From Paenibacillus sp. MAHUQ-63 (GTDB lineage: Bacteria > Bacillota > Bacilli > Paenibacillales > NBRC-103111), in the NCBI RefSeq assembly GCF_028765165.1, contig NZ_JARADB010000001.1, forward strand, positions 1,116,001-1,180,000: a stretch of DNA of 64,000 bases, written 5' to 3'. This document shows, in pieces, positions 51,963 to 59,543 of this stretch; position 1 is the first letter of the stretch; every line of letters starts with the position of its first letter. Under the pieces are notes generated by a model. It was given only the letters and a program-made list of their open reading frames with translations. It did not search any database and was not told the origin of the DNA. The translations under genes were made by a program, and so were the position numbers.

Positions 51963-52041
51963 TATACGTCATCCTCCTTAAGAATGAACCCCCGCTTCCG
52001 AAGTAACGAGGCGTTGAAATGTTGTTGCTTGATAACGACAT
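51943..52041 (-). CDS. Possible 32-residue leader peptide overlapping the dinB start
   Basis: From the ATG at 52041 a frame of 32 codons (MSLSSNNISTPRYFGSGG and onward) ends at a TAA 20 nt inside the dinB gene, in another frame. GAGGAGG lies 4 nt before the ATG, as strong as any site in the window, and the dinB ribosome site lies within codons 21-24. Ribosomes on this frame could mask or open the dinB start. There is no homology evidence; it may be fortuitous. Confidence 0.3.
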   Translation of the reverse strand: MSLSSNNISTPRYFGSGGSFLRRMTYNDESND

Positions 52042-52055
52042 TGTACCTCCTCTTC

Positions 52056-52074
52056 ACTGACAGAAACGGTCAGT
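52056..52074. promoter_or_regulatory. Dyad between the WYL regulator and dinB (possible operator)
   Basis: ACTGAC-n7-GTCAGT is a perfect 6+6 dyad overlapping the WYL regulator's stop codon, 94-112 nt before the dinB ATG. It resembles the dyad upstream of the other dinB gene, although the spacing between arms differs by one base. Confidence 0.45.
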
Positions 52075-53044
52075 CAATCAACGACGACGCATAAAATTGA
52101 TGCAAATTTTGGGTAATGTCCAAGAGAAGCCGAATGAGCAGCTGCGGCTCCTTCACTTGGACGGTGCCCCCGTAACTCAGCAAATAATAGGGCAGCTGGG
52201 CGCGTATCGCTTGTTCCGATAACTGAAAACGGGCTTCATGCCTTGTCCGCTCCGCAAGCGTATGAGCCAGGTACCAATGCCCGCACAGATCGTCCAGAGC
52301 TTGCTCTTGGCCTGTAATGACGACATCGATCCGCTCTTCCGGGGTATCCCGGTCAGGAAGTACGCTGTCGAGAATAAATTGGCGGGCCGAGAAATCGGCC
52401 GGTCTCTCGAAGGTCAGCTCCGTTCGGGACACTTCTTTCATACGATCGACGCGGAAGCTGCGGATTGCATGCCGCAAACGGCAATAGCCTACAACATACC
52501 ACTTGTTTTTCCAACAGACTAAGCCATACGGGTCCAGATCGCGGTCCTCAGCCACCGAGCCGTAGCCCTTCTGGTACCGCATGTGCAGCGTAGCCCGCTG
52601 GGCAACCGCCAACTCCACTTCTTGCAGCAGCGCAGCCTCCGCTGCATCCGCTTGCGGCTGAATGACGTCCAGCCCTTGTTCGTGCAGACGAATTTGCTCC
52701 AGCTGCTCTTGATTCGTGTATGTTTTCAGCTTGGCAACGGCCTGACTCAACTTCTCGCCATACGGATAACCGGCTTCCATGGCGAAGGCCGCCGCATGAA
52801 TGAGCGCCTTCTGCTCATCGAGATCGAATACGAGCGGAGCATCGCTAAACTGCCCGAGCAGGCGGTAGCCGCCGTTGTGGCCGGAGTCCGCAATAATCGG
52901 AACACCGCTCGCGCATAGCGCGTCGATGTACCGGTATACGGTTCGGACATGGATTTCCAGCTTGTCGGCCAGCTGCTTGGCCGTGATTCGCTTGTGTGAC
53001 TTGATGAGCCATAATATGGCAAGCATTTGATCCGCTTTGGACAC
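52070..53044 (-). CDS. WYL-domain transcriptional regulator (YafY/HTH_11 type)
   Basis: A 324-residue regulator. Residues 1-60 form an HTH_11 winged helix (ITAKQLADKLEIHVRTVYRYI), and residues ~140-310 a WYL domain with YGLVCWKNKWYVVGYCRLRH and RSFRVDRMKEV. WYL domains bind nucleic acids or small ligands and control stress and defence genes. The GTG at 53044 follows AAGGAGG by 10 nt. It is the likely regulator of the dinB gene downstream, and perhaps of itself. Confidence 0.9.
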   Translation of the reverse strand: MSKADQMLAILWLIKSHKRITAKQLADKLEIHVRTVYRYIDALCASGVPIIADSGHNGGYRLLGQFSDAPLVFDLDEQKALIHAAAFAMEAGYPYGEKLSQAVAKLKTYTNQEQLEQIRLHEQGLDVIQPQADAAEAALLQEVELAVAQRATLHMRYQKGYGSVAEDRDLDPYGLVCWKNKWYVVGYCRLRHAIRSFRVDRMKEVSRTELTFERPADFSARQFILDSVLPDRDTPEERIDVVITGQEQALDDLCGHWYLAHTLAERTRHEARFQLSEQAIRAQLPYYLLSYGGTVQVKEPQLLIRLLLDITQNLHQFYASSLID

Positions 53045-53146
53045 GCCGCGCAGTCCTCCTTGGGTGTGGTTTCCATTTTTTCCATCATAGCATGTTCCCG
53101 GCTCTCTTGCCGATCATTCTACTGTCCGTTTACTGCTCTCCGCAAC

Positions 53147-53193
53147 TTAAAAGAGGCCATCCCAAGTAGTTTCCGCTACTTCGGACAGCCTCT
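53147..53193 (-). terminator. Terminator of the MFS-Gfo/Idh operon
   Basis: On the minus strand AGAGGC..TCC..AGTAG pairs with CTACT..GGA..GCCTCT, followed by TTTTAAG. It begins 7 nt after the oxidoreductase stop. Confidence 0.78.
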
Positions 53194-53199
53194 CGTTAC

Positions 53200-54123
53200 T
53201 TACTCGGATAAACGTTCAACCAGCTGATGGGACGGCAGCACAAGGTCGCCGCGAATCGTGCAGGCATTGGGATTATCTATGCTATCCAGGAAGTGCTGCA
53301 CAACACCGGCAAAGCCCCGGCGCTCCAGCACCGTGTCCCAGCTCCCAAAGGTCTGCACGCGCGGAGCGGCCCCTTGCTCATAGAACACCGCGGTCTCCAG
53401 GTTCGTCACTTCCACCGAACGCCCGCTTCCGTGCAGCTCAACCTTCTCCAAATCCACGCCGGCCAGCCTCACCATGCTGTATGTACCCATCGAGCTGTCG
53501 AACGCAAGCGTACCTGACGCATGAAGCAATCTGCCCTCGGGATCGACCTGCTGATGACGGACGGCGACTTCGTAAGGAGTCTCGCCGAGCCATAGCAGCA
53601 CATCCAGCATATGGATCAAATCGTCATACAGCGTCTCTTTGGCACTGTGCCCCTGCTGCTTGATCCGGTGCTTCACGGCTGAGCACCAGTCGAAGCCGCC
53701 CGCTTTGCGAAGCCAGTCGCGCGCTTCCATATAGAGCGGAGCGAATCTGCGGTTAAAGCCCGCCGCCAGCAGCACCCCTCTGCGCTCCGCGTAAGAAGCC
53801 ATCTCCACGGACTGCGCCCAGTCATAGGACAATGGCTTATCGACATAGACGGCTATACCGCGTTCCATGCACTTCATGGCAATCTCATAATGCGTCGGAG
53901 TCGGACTATGTACGAAGACGGCATCCAAGCCAAGAGCGAGCAGCTCATCCAGCTGCGTCGTACCGAACGGTATCCGGTACTTGGCGGCCATCCGTTCAAC
54001 CGTTGCCGGCGTGAAGCTCATGATTCCTGCGATCTCTACCTGTTCATTCACCGAAAGAAGGGGCAGGTATACTTTTTGGGCAATGTCGCCTAGCCCGATG
54101 ATTCCGATTCTTCTTTTTGCCAT
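53200..54123 (-). CDS. Gfo/Idh/MocA family oxidoreductase
   Basis: A 307-residue NAD(P)-dependent dehydrogenase-like protein. The N-terminal Rossmann motif is GIIGLGDIAQKVYLP, and the conserved EKP of the family appears as VDKPLSYD (Asp for Glu), with a C-terminal sheet domain from ~130. Family members oxidise or reduce sugars, inositols and related polyols. It starts 10 nt after the MFS gene, so the two form an operon; a sugar or polyol substrate imported by that transporter is plausible. The site before the ATG is modest (GAGGT). Confidence 0.88.
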   Translation of the reverse strand: MAKRRIGIIGLGDIAQKVYLPLLSVNEQVEIAGIMSFTPATVERMAAKYRIPFGTTQLDELLALGLDAVFVHSPTPTHYEIAMKCMERGIAVYVDKPLSYDWAQSVEMASYAERRGVLLAAGFNRRFAPLYMEARDWLRKAGGFDWCSAVKHRIKQQGHSAKETLYDDLIHMLDVLLWLGETPYEVAVRHQQVDPEGRLLHASGTLAFDSSMGTYSMVRLAGVDLEKVELHGSGRSVEVTNLETAVFYEQGAAPRVQTFGSWDTVLERRGFAGVVQHFLDSIDNPNACTIRGDLVLPSHQLVERLSE

Positions 54124-54133
54124 ACCTCGTTCG

Positions 54134-55402
54134 TCAACTCCTTATTTGTTTCCCAAGTACCCTGCGTCCCATGACCAAGGCCAGCAGGAGCAGCACGGCG
54201 CCGACGAGCGTCGAAACGCCATAAATCTGCATCCAGATCGGGGCTGCCGCAATCAAGGCATACACCTTGCCCCCGACGATCGGGCCCAGAAATGCTGCAA
54301 CGCCGGTAATCGCCGAATACGTCGCAATATACATGGGTCTTTCACTTTTCGGCGTATCGCCGATGGTGAACGTAAAAACCATTTGATTAAAGCCGCCCAA
54401 ACCGACCCCCAGCACAATATGTACCGCATACAGCACGGCAATCGCAGGAATGAACGCAATCGCCCCCCACAACAGGCAGGCCAGGGCGATGACCGGCAGC
54501 GACCACAGAAGCAGGGTCTGTGCGGAATAACGTGCATTTAGGTTACCCCAAACATAATAACTGCCCATCATCACGAGCGTATGAACGACCGTAATATAGG
54601 AAACCGTTTCATAATTAATAGCCATCAGCTTGAGCATCACATACGAAAAGAGCGGCACCGTCAAGCTCTGTACGAATAAGAACACCGCCAGAAAAATAAT
54701 CGCCTTCAGAAAAGCGCTGTCCTTGAGCGGTTTACCGATCATCCCGAGCGGATTCGATGCCGTCGACGGCTCGAACGGCGGGTTCGGATACAAGCAATAG
54801 GCCAGCACGTTGAGCAGCGCACAGACACCGACAATGACGAATAAATAGTGGAACCCTTGCCCGCCGGGATACCGGTCCAACAGCTGCCCGCCGACGAACA
54901 GAGCTAGAGAGCTGACTGCACCGAGTATCGTATTGCGCAGCCCGAAATAGCGCCCCCGAACCGGTCCCGGCACCGCGTCGCTGATCAACGAGGTCCATAC
55001 CACGCCGCCTGCGGCATTGCCCAAATGAGCGACGGTATAGAGCACGATATACGTCACAACCCACAGATGTTCGGGAACAAGGAAAGGGATCAAGCCGACG
55101 GAAGCCCACAGCAGTCTATGCGTGGAGCCGAAGATGAGCAGCATCCGCTTGCGGTTACGGAACTTTTGCATGAGGACGGCCATGCCGATCTGGATGATGT
55201 TCACTACGGTCGTAATGGCCAAAATAAATCCGATCTCCGTTGATGTCGCACCAAGGTACAGCAAATACCCGGTTAAAAACGGACCGCCGAGAAGCTGGAA
55301 GATGACGACAGCCGGAAATCCCTCCAACGTGGCGATGAGCAGACTTTTGCGGTAGTAAGACATTTTTTTCCTAGGCTTCCACACGCTATCCAGCATTTTC
55401 AT
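54134..55402 (-). CDS. MFS transporter, 12 transmembrane segments
   Basis: A 422-residue polytopic protein with about 12 hydrophobic segments. Between segments 2 and 3 is KFRNRKRMLLIFG, an A-loop-like basic motif typical of the major facilitator superfamily. GGAGGCG precedes the ATG. The gene is followed after 10 nt by a Gfo/Idh oxidoreductase. The substrate is unknown; sugar or polyol import is inferred from the neighbour. Confidence 0.88.
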   Translation of the reverse strand: MKMLDSVWKPRKKMSYYRKSLLIATLEGFPAVVIFQLLGGPFLTGYLLYLGATSTEIGFILAITTVVNIIQIGMAVLMQKFRNRKRMLLIFGSTHRLLWASVGLIPFLVPEHLWVVTYIVLYTVAHLGNAAGGVVWTSLISDAVPGPVRGRYFGLRNTILGAVSSLALFVGGQLLDRYPGGQGFHYLFVIVGVCALLNVLAYCLYPNPPFEPSTASNPLGMIGKPLKDSAFLKAIIFLAVFLFVQSLTVPLFSYVMLKLMAINYETVSYITVVHTLVMMGSYYVWGNLNARYSAQTLLLWSLPVIALACLLWGAIAFIPAIAVLYAVHIVLGVGLGGFNQMVFTFTIGDTPKSERPMYIATYSAITGVAAFLGPIVGGKVYALIAAAPIWMQIYGVSTLVGAVLLLLALVMGRRVLGKQIRS

Positions 55403-55532
55403 AAGCTGACGCCTCCATTTTGCAAATGTAAAGCCTCGTGACTGATCTAATAGTTTACAAGATATAGGGCGCTTATGTTAAAATAGGACAGTCTACCTAA
55501 TCTATCATGTCAGGCGGGATCATCGAAATACT

Positions 55533-56090
55533 ATGAAACCAAACCGTATTGGCCTTATTGCAAGTATATTGCTCTTTTTGACTTTTATTGTACTCTCTCT
55601 TTTGTTTGAGTCAACCGTTTATTTGTATATCGCCAGCTTCTGCCCGTTACTGATCGTCCCTTTCCTGCCCGATCTCCGTTCGGGTCAGTACATCAAGCCG
55701 AATCAAGCCAAAGGCGCCGTCCGGCTCATTACGATGGAGAACAAGGACAAGTCCGGGTCGGACTTTCTTGTCATCTTATTCGAGCCCGGCTATGTCAAAT
55801 GGAAGAACTCCAAGCTGTTCTTCAATCTGGACGACGTGATGAAAGACGTATATATTAAGCCTGATCCGTTCGCCGCTACAATGACGGTGTTGAAATATGA
55901 CCTGTTCCCGCACCGTAGAAAGAAAAACTGGGTCGGTATCTCCCTCACCCAGCTTCAAGAGCGTATGGCCCAGCTTTCCTACACAACGAACGAAATTAAC
56001 CGGATCGTCATTCAGATGTCCGATATCGCCGAGCTGTTGCAAGGCCCATCAGCCAAACAGGCCGCGGCCGGACGCAGTGTGGGCGCCTAA
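55533..56090 (+). CDS. Small membrane-anchored protein of unknown function
   Basis: A 185-residue protein with two N-terminal transmembrane segments (IGLIASILLFLTFIVLSLLF and VYLYIASFCPLLIVPFLP), then a soluble ~130-residue domain rich in aromatic and basic residues (FLVILFEPGYVKWKNSKLFF). No family was recognised. Only a poor site (AGGCGGG, ~15 nt upstream) precedes the ATG. It is divergent from the MFS gene and followed by a strong bidirectional terminator, which supports it as a real single gene. Confidence 0.7.
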   Translation: MKPNRIGLIASILLFLTFIVLSLLFESTVYLYIASFCPLLIVPFLPDLRSGQYIKPNQAKGAVRLITMENKDKSGSDFLVILFEPGYVKWKNSKLFFNLDDVMKDVYIKPDPFAATMTVLKYDLFPHRRKKNWVGISLTQLQERMAQLSYTTNEINRIVIQMSDIAELLQGPSAKQAAAGRSVGA

Positions 56091-56097
56091 CAAACAT

Positions 56098-56144
56098 AAA
56101 ACACCTGACCTTGCGGAAATCGCAAAGCCAGGTGTTTTTATTTA
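56098..56144. terminator. Bidirectional terminator
   Basis: AAAACACCTG pairs with CAGGTGTTTT, with inner TTGCG/CGCAA pairing and a short loop. T-rich tails exist on both strands. It serves the small membrane protein gene and the convergent aminopeptidase gene. Confidence 0.9.
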
Positions 56145-57647
56145 TTTATACAAATCACACAAGTAAGCGGCTAGTGTACGAACCATCACGCCTGTCGCTC
56201 CTTTGGGCTCGATGCCTTTGGCCGACCACAGCCAAGCGGTGCCGCCGGTGTCGAGATGAATCCAAGGCGTCTCTTCGGCGAAGTAGCCGACGAACAAGCC
56301 GCCGGTAATGGCGCCTGCCCAACGGTCGGTGGAAGGGGAGTTCTTGACATCGGCTACATCGCTCTTCAGCATGTCGCGGTATTCCGGGTAGTTCGGCAGC
56401 TGCCACAGCTTCTCCCCCGCTTCACCGGCCGCTTGCAGCAGCGGCTTCAGGAATTCGTCGTCGTTCGTCACAGCCCCTGTCGCCACATCGGCGAAGGAGA
56501 TCAGAATCGCGCCGGTCAACGTGGCTACATCAATAAGCTTCGTAGCGCCGAGCTGCTTGGCGTAGGTCACGCCCTCCGCCAAGATGATGCGGCCTTCCGC
56601 ATCCGTATTCAGCACCTCGACGGAGTGGCCGCTGAGCAGCGTGACGATATCGCCGGGACGGTAAGCGGTGCCGGACGTCATATTTTCCGCGGCCGGTATG
56701 ACAACGGCCAAGTTGATCTTCGGCTTCAGCTGACCGACGACATGCAGCGCTCCGAGCAGCGTGGCGGCTCCGCCCATATCGCTGATCATCTCCTCCATGC
56801 CGTCGGGGCTTTTCATCGAGATGCCGCCGGTATCGAAGGTTACGCCTTTGCCGACGAGGCCCAGCACGTCGGCGGAATCGGGATCACCCTTGTACTGCAG
56901 GGTGATCAGCCTTGGGGGGTTGGCGCTCCCTGCGCCAACCGCGATGAGGCCGCCCATGCCCTTGGCGGCAATCTCGCGCTCGTCCAGCACTTCGCAGGCG
57001 AAGCCGTAGTGCTGGGCGAGCTTCAAGGCTTCCGCGGCAAGCGTAGCCGGAAGCAGCTTGTTGGCCGGGAGGTTCGTCAGATCCCGGGCGTAGTTCGTGC
57101 CCTCCGCAACCGTCTCGGCGGTTGCGATCGCAGCCGATAGCAGCGCTGCATCTGCAGCTGCTTCGGCCAGCAGCACCGCCCGGCGCAGCTCATCGCGCGC
57201 CGGCTCGCTCTTGCGGTACACCGCGATGCGGTATGTACCGAGCAGCAGCCCTTCGGTCAGCGCCATGACGGCGGACCGGCTGTCGATACCGCTTGGCAGC
57301 TTCAGCGCCAAGCTTTCGAGCTTCAGCGCGAGCGTCTCGCGCGCTGCATAGACGGCGGCTGCGCGCAGCGATTCGCGCGTGGCTCGCGGGCCGAGCCCGG
57401 CCACGAGCACGTACGCGTACGGCAGCAAGCCGTGGGTGGGCAGCGCCTCGAGCTCGCCCGAAGCGCCGGTGATCAGGCCCTTGGCGCGCATGCGCTGAAG
57501 GGCCTGATCGAGCTGCGGGTGGCCGAGGACGGTGTCCTCGCGCAGCTCGGTTTCGCTCAGGCAGACGAGGATGGCGTCTGCCCCGTGTTTGTTATCCGTG
57601 AAGGACGTGAACACGTCCGTTGTGATGATCGTTGTTTTGGCAAACAT
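56142..57647 (-). CDS. pepA: Leucyl aminopeptidase (M17 family)
   Basis: A 501-residue cytosolic metallo-aminopeptidase. The two-metal site is visible in GKGVTFDTGGISMKSPDGME, then DMGGAA, and NTDAEGRIILAEGVTYAKQL is the family signature with Asp and Glu ligands and the catalytic Arg. The N-terminal ~170 residues are the macrodomain-like part. Only GGGAGAAT stands before the ATG. It lies 21 nt after the aldo/keto reductase gene and is probably co-transcribed with it. The N-terminal third is notably G+C rich. Confidence 0.95.
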   Translation of the reverse strand: MFAKTTIITTDVFTSFTDNKHGADAILVCLSETELREDTVLGHPQLDQALQRMRAKGLITGASGELEALPTHGLLPYAYVLVAGLGPRATRESLRAAAVYAARETLALKLESLALKLPSGIDSRSAVMALTEGLLLGTYRIAVYRKSEPARDELRRAVLLAEAAADAALLSAAIATAETVAEGTNYARDLTNLPANKLLPATLAAEALKLAQHYGFACEVLDEREIAAKGMGGLIAVGAGSANPPRLITLQYKGDPDSADVLGLVGKGVTFDTGGISMKSPDGMEEMISDMGGAATLLGALHVVGQLKPKINLAVVIPAAENMTSGTAYRPGDIVTLLSGHSVEVLNTDAEGRIILAEGVTYAKQLGATKLIDVATLTGAILISFADVATGAVTNDDEFLKPLLQAAGEAGEKLWQLPNYPEYRDMLKSDVADVKNSPSTDRWAGAITGGLFVGYFAEETPWIHLDTGGTAWLWSAKGIEPKGATGVMVRTLAAYLCDLYK

Positions 57648-57668
57648 GCTGGCATTCTCCCTGTCACA

Positions 57669-58682
57669 TTAATAAAAAGATGCCGCCTTCTGAATGACGG
57701 ACTGCATAGGCAGATGATACGGGCATTTCTGTTCGCAGAGCGGCTGCTCTTTGCAAGGGTCGTGATCTGCACAGCCTATTATTCTTTCCTTCTGCCGCTC
57801 AAAAAATGCATCGCCCTTCGGCAGCAAACCAAATTTCTCCCGAACCCGGCTCGCAATCATCACATCCGGAATCGCAATTTCGAGCGGGCAGGAGCAGTAA
57901 TTGCACCGTCTGCAATCGTGTTGTCCGAGCTCAAGCGCTAATTGCTCCAGCTCCCGGCGCTCTTCGACACCGACCTCTTGCTCCTGGGCTGCCAAATTCT
58001 CCTGTACTTCCTTAATGCTGACCATCCCCGAGATAGTGACATGCACGTCCTGGCTGTACGGATAGCGAATGGCCCGGTCGACAGGTTGAATGAATCCCCC
58101 GGACAACGGCTTCATCGCCACCTTCATCAGATCCAGCTCAGTTGCTTTCGGGATTAGCTCCTCCAAGGCGAAGGGCTGCGCCAAGTTCAAATGAAACAAA
58201 ATTTGATCGAAAGGATACTTCTGAATCCATTGCGTCAGCAAATCGGGCCTGTGTCCGGAGATGCCAATGAAGCGCACCTTCCCTTCGCGCTGAGCCTCCA
58301 GGGCGGCCTTATATGCGCCTTCGACGTCCATCGCTTTCTTGAACTCGCTCACATAGTTCACATAGTGAATTTGGAGCAGATCCACATGATCCGTCTTCAT
58401 CCGCACCAAGCTTCGCTCGATTTCCGACTTTGCAGTTGCATAATCGCGGGCGCCTGTTTTGGTCGCCAGAAAATATTCATCCCGGCGATGCGAAATACAT
58501 TCGCCGATAATTTCCTCGCTGTTCCGGTACGCCGCAGCAGTATCGATATAATTAATGCCGTGATCCAAGGCATAATTAAGCGTTTCTCTGGCCTGCTCCA
58601 GCGGTACGCCGGGCAGGTTCATAGCACCGAATCCAAGTGACGATACGTTGTAGCCGGATTTTCCAAATCTAGAGTATCTCAA
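57669..58682 (-). CDS. Aldo/keto reductase with C-terminal ferredoxin-like domain
   Basis: A 337-residue oxidoreductase. The N-terminal ~260 residues are an AKR barrel with the tetrad visible as Asp and Tyr in YIDTAAAYRNSEE, Lys in FLATKTG and His in LLQIHYVN. The last ~80 residues contain CRRCNYCSCPLEIAIP and CADHDPCKEQPLCEQKCPY, cysteine-rich motifs like those of AKR proteins fused to a 4Fe-4S module. It is the first gene of a two-gene unit with pepA. The physiological substrate is unknown. Confidence 0.88.
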   Translation of the reverse strand: MRYSRFGKSGYNVSSLGFGAMNLPGVPLEQARETLNYALDHGINYIDTAAAYRNSEEIIGECISHRRDEYFLATKTGARDYATAKSEIERSLVRMKTDHVDLLQIHYVNYVSEFKKAMDVEGAYKAALEAQREGKVRFIGISGHRPDLLTQWIQKYPFDQILFHLNLAQPFALEELIPKATELDLMKVAMKPLSGGFIQPVDRAIRYPYSQDVHVTISGMVSIKEVQENLAAQEQEVGVEERRELEQLALELGQHDCRRCNYCSCPLEIAIPDVMIASRVREKFGLLPKGDAFFERQKERIIGCADHDPCKEQPLCEQKCPYHLPMQSVIQKAASFY

Positions 58683-58959
58683 GCGAGTAGCTCCCTTCCC
58701 TTGTCAGTTAACGGGTATATGAATAATTGCACATGCAACCATTGTAATACAACTTGGTCCTACTTTCCATGCAGTCGTTAAGCGGTAAAGGGAACTACAC
58801 GGAACTACAGGGAGCTATTGGCAGCTATGTGGGGAAAATTGCAGGATAAGGAATGTACATGGCGAAATTCCATCGCAATTACATATCCAGAGGTGCCTCA
58901 AGCAGTCGGTCCATTGAGCTCTTGCTGCGGCTAAATCTGTTTGGGAGTTGCTAGGCTCT

Positions 58960-59030
58960 GCCAAGGTGTTGCCAAGGTGTTGCCAAGGTGTTGCCAAGGT
59001 GTTGCCAAGGTGTTGCCAAGGTGTTGCCAG
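58960..59030. repeat. 11-bp tandem repeat, 6.5 copies
   Basis: Six identical, uninterrupted copies of GCCAAGGTGTT (58960-59025) and a partial seventh. The perfect identity implies recent expansion. The unit is close to one helical turn. Confidence 0.97.
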
Positions 59031-59081
59031 ACTGATTCCTGTATGGGCTTAACCATCATGGAAGGCAGCAAGCGGAACCGC

Positions 59082-59271
59082 TTAGCTGGATTTTCTCCCG
59101 CTAAATTCATCTGTAGCGCCTCTCACAAGCCCCATAGCAGGAATTACTCCCGTTAATTTGCTCGTTTAAGGCAAATAGTGTGGAAGATCGCATGAAATAA
59201 CTGGAGCCTTTCCAGTTATTTGACCAAATCGCCTCCCATCTCACTCCATTAACGGGAGAAATTCCATCTAC
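59082..59271. repeat. Array of four phased 23-nt hairpin units (copy B)
   Basis: Units start at 59082, 59134, 59197 and 59249: spacings 52, 63 and 52 nt, exactly as in copy A at 28189. Arms are TTAGCTGGA/TCCCGCTAA, ATAGCAGGA/TCCCGTTAA, ATAACTGGA/TCCAGTTAT and TTAACGGGA/TCCATCTAC, each with a 5-nt loop. The third is perfect and can be extended to 11 bp; the last right arm is decayed. Between-unit sequences differ from those of copy A. Confidence 0.9.
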
Positions 59272-59336
59272 TCCAATCATTGGGATCACAGTCTGCGCTA
59301 TAACCACCATCGCCCTTGTTCTTTCTGTTATATGTA

Positions 59337-59437
59337 CAATTTTGGGGATCCATCAAGTGGGTGTTGAGCAGAGATTGCAATTGATGAGGGTAACGTAGTT
59401 CAATTTTGGGGATCCATCAAGTGGGGTTTGAGCAGAG
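59337..59437. repeat. 37-nt direct repeat, two copies
   Basis: CAATTTTGGGGATCCATCAA, then GTGGG and TTGAGCAGAG, occurs at 59337-59373 and again at 59401-59437 with one mismatch, start to start 64 nt. It lies between the hairpin array and the rsgI terminator. Confidence 0.93.
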
Positions 59438-59502
59438 TCCCCTAACATGCCGAGCTGTTGTCGTCCCGCCAGACGGCTCTACCGTTCAGGCAGCACAAAT
59501 AA

Positions 59503-59532
59503 CCCCAAGCCGCTCATCAGAGAGACTTGGGG
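59503..59532 (-). terminator. Probable terminator after rsgI
   Basis: On the minus strand CCCCAAG/CTTGGGG (7 bp) with a 16-nt loop, followed by TTATTTGTG. It begins 12 nt after the rsgI stop. Confidence 0.6.
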
Positions 59533-59543
59533 GGGCGATCCGA

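Larger units (their letters stand above)
58683..59543. other. Gene-free, repeat-rich region
   Basis: 861 nt with no credible gene. It contains the aldo/keto reductase upstream region, an 11-bp tandem repeat (58960-59030), four phased hairpin units (59082-59271), a 37-nt direct repeat (59337-59373 and 59401-59437) and the rsgI terminator (59503-59532). Confidence 0.8.
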
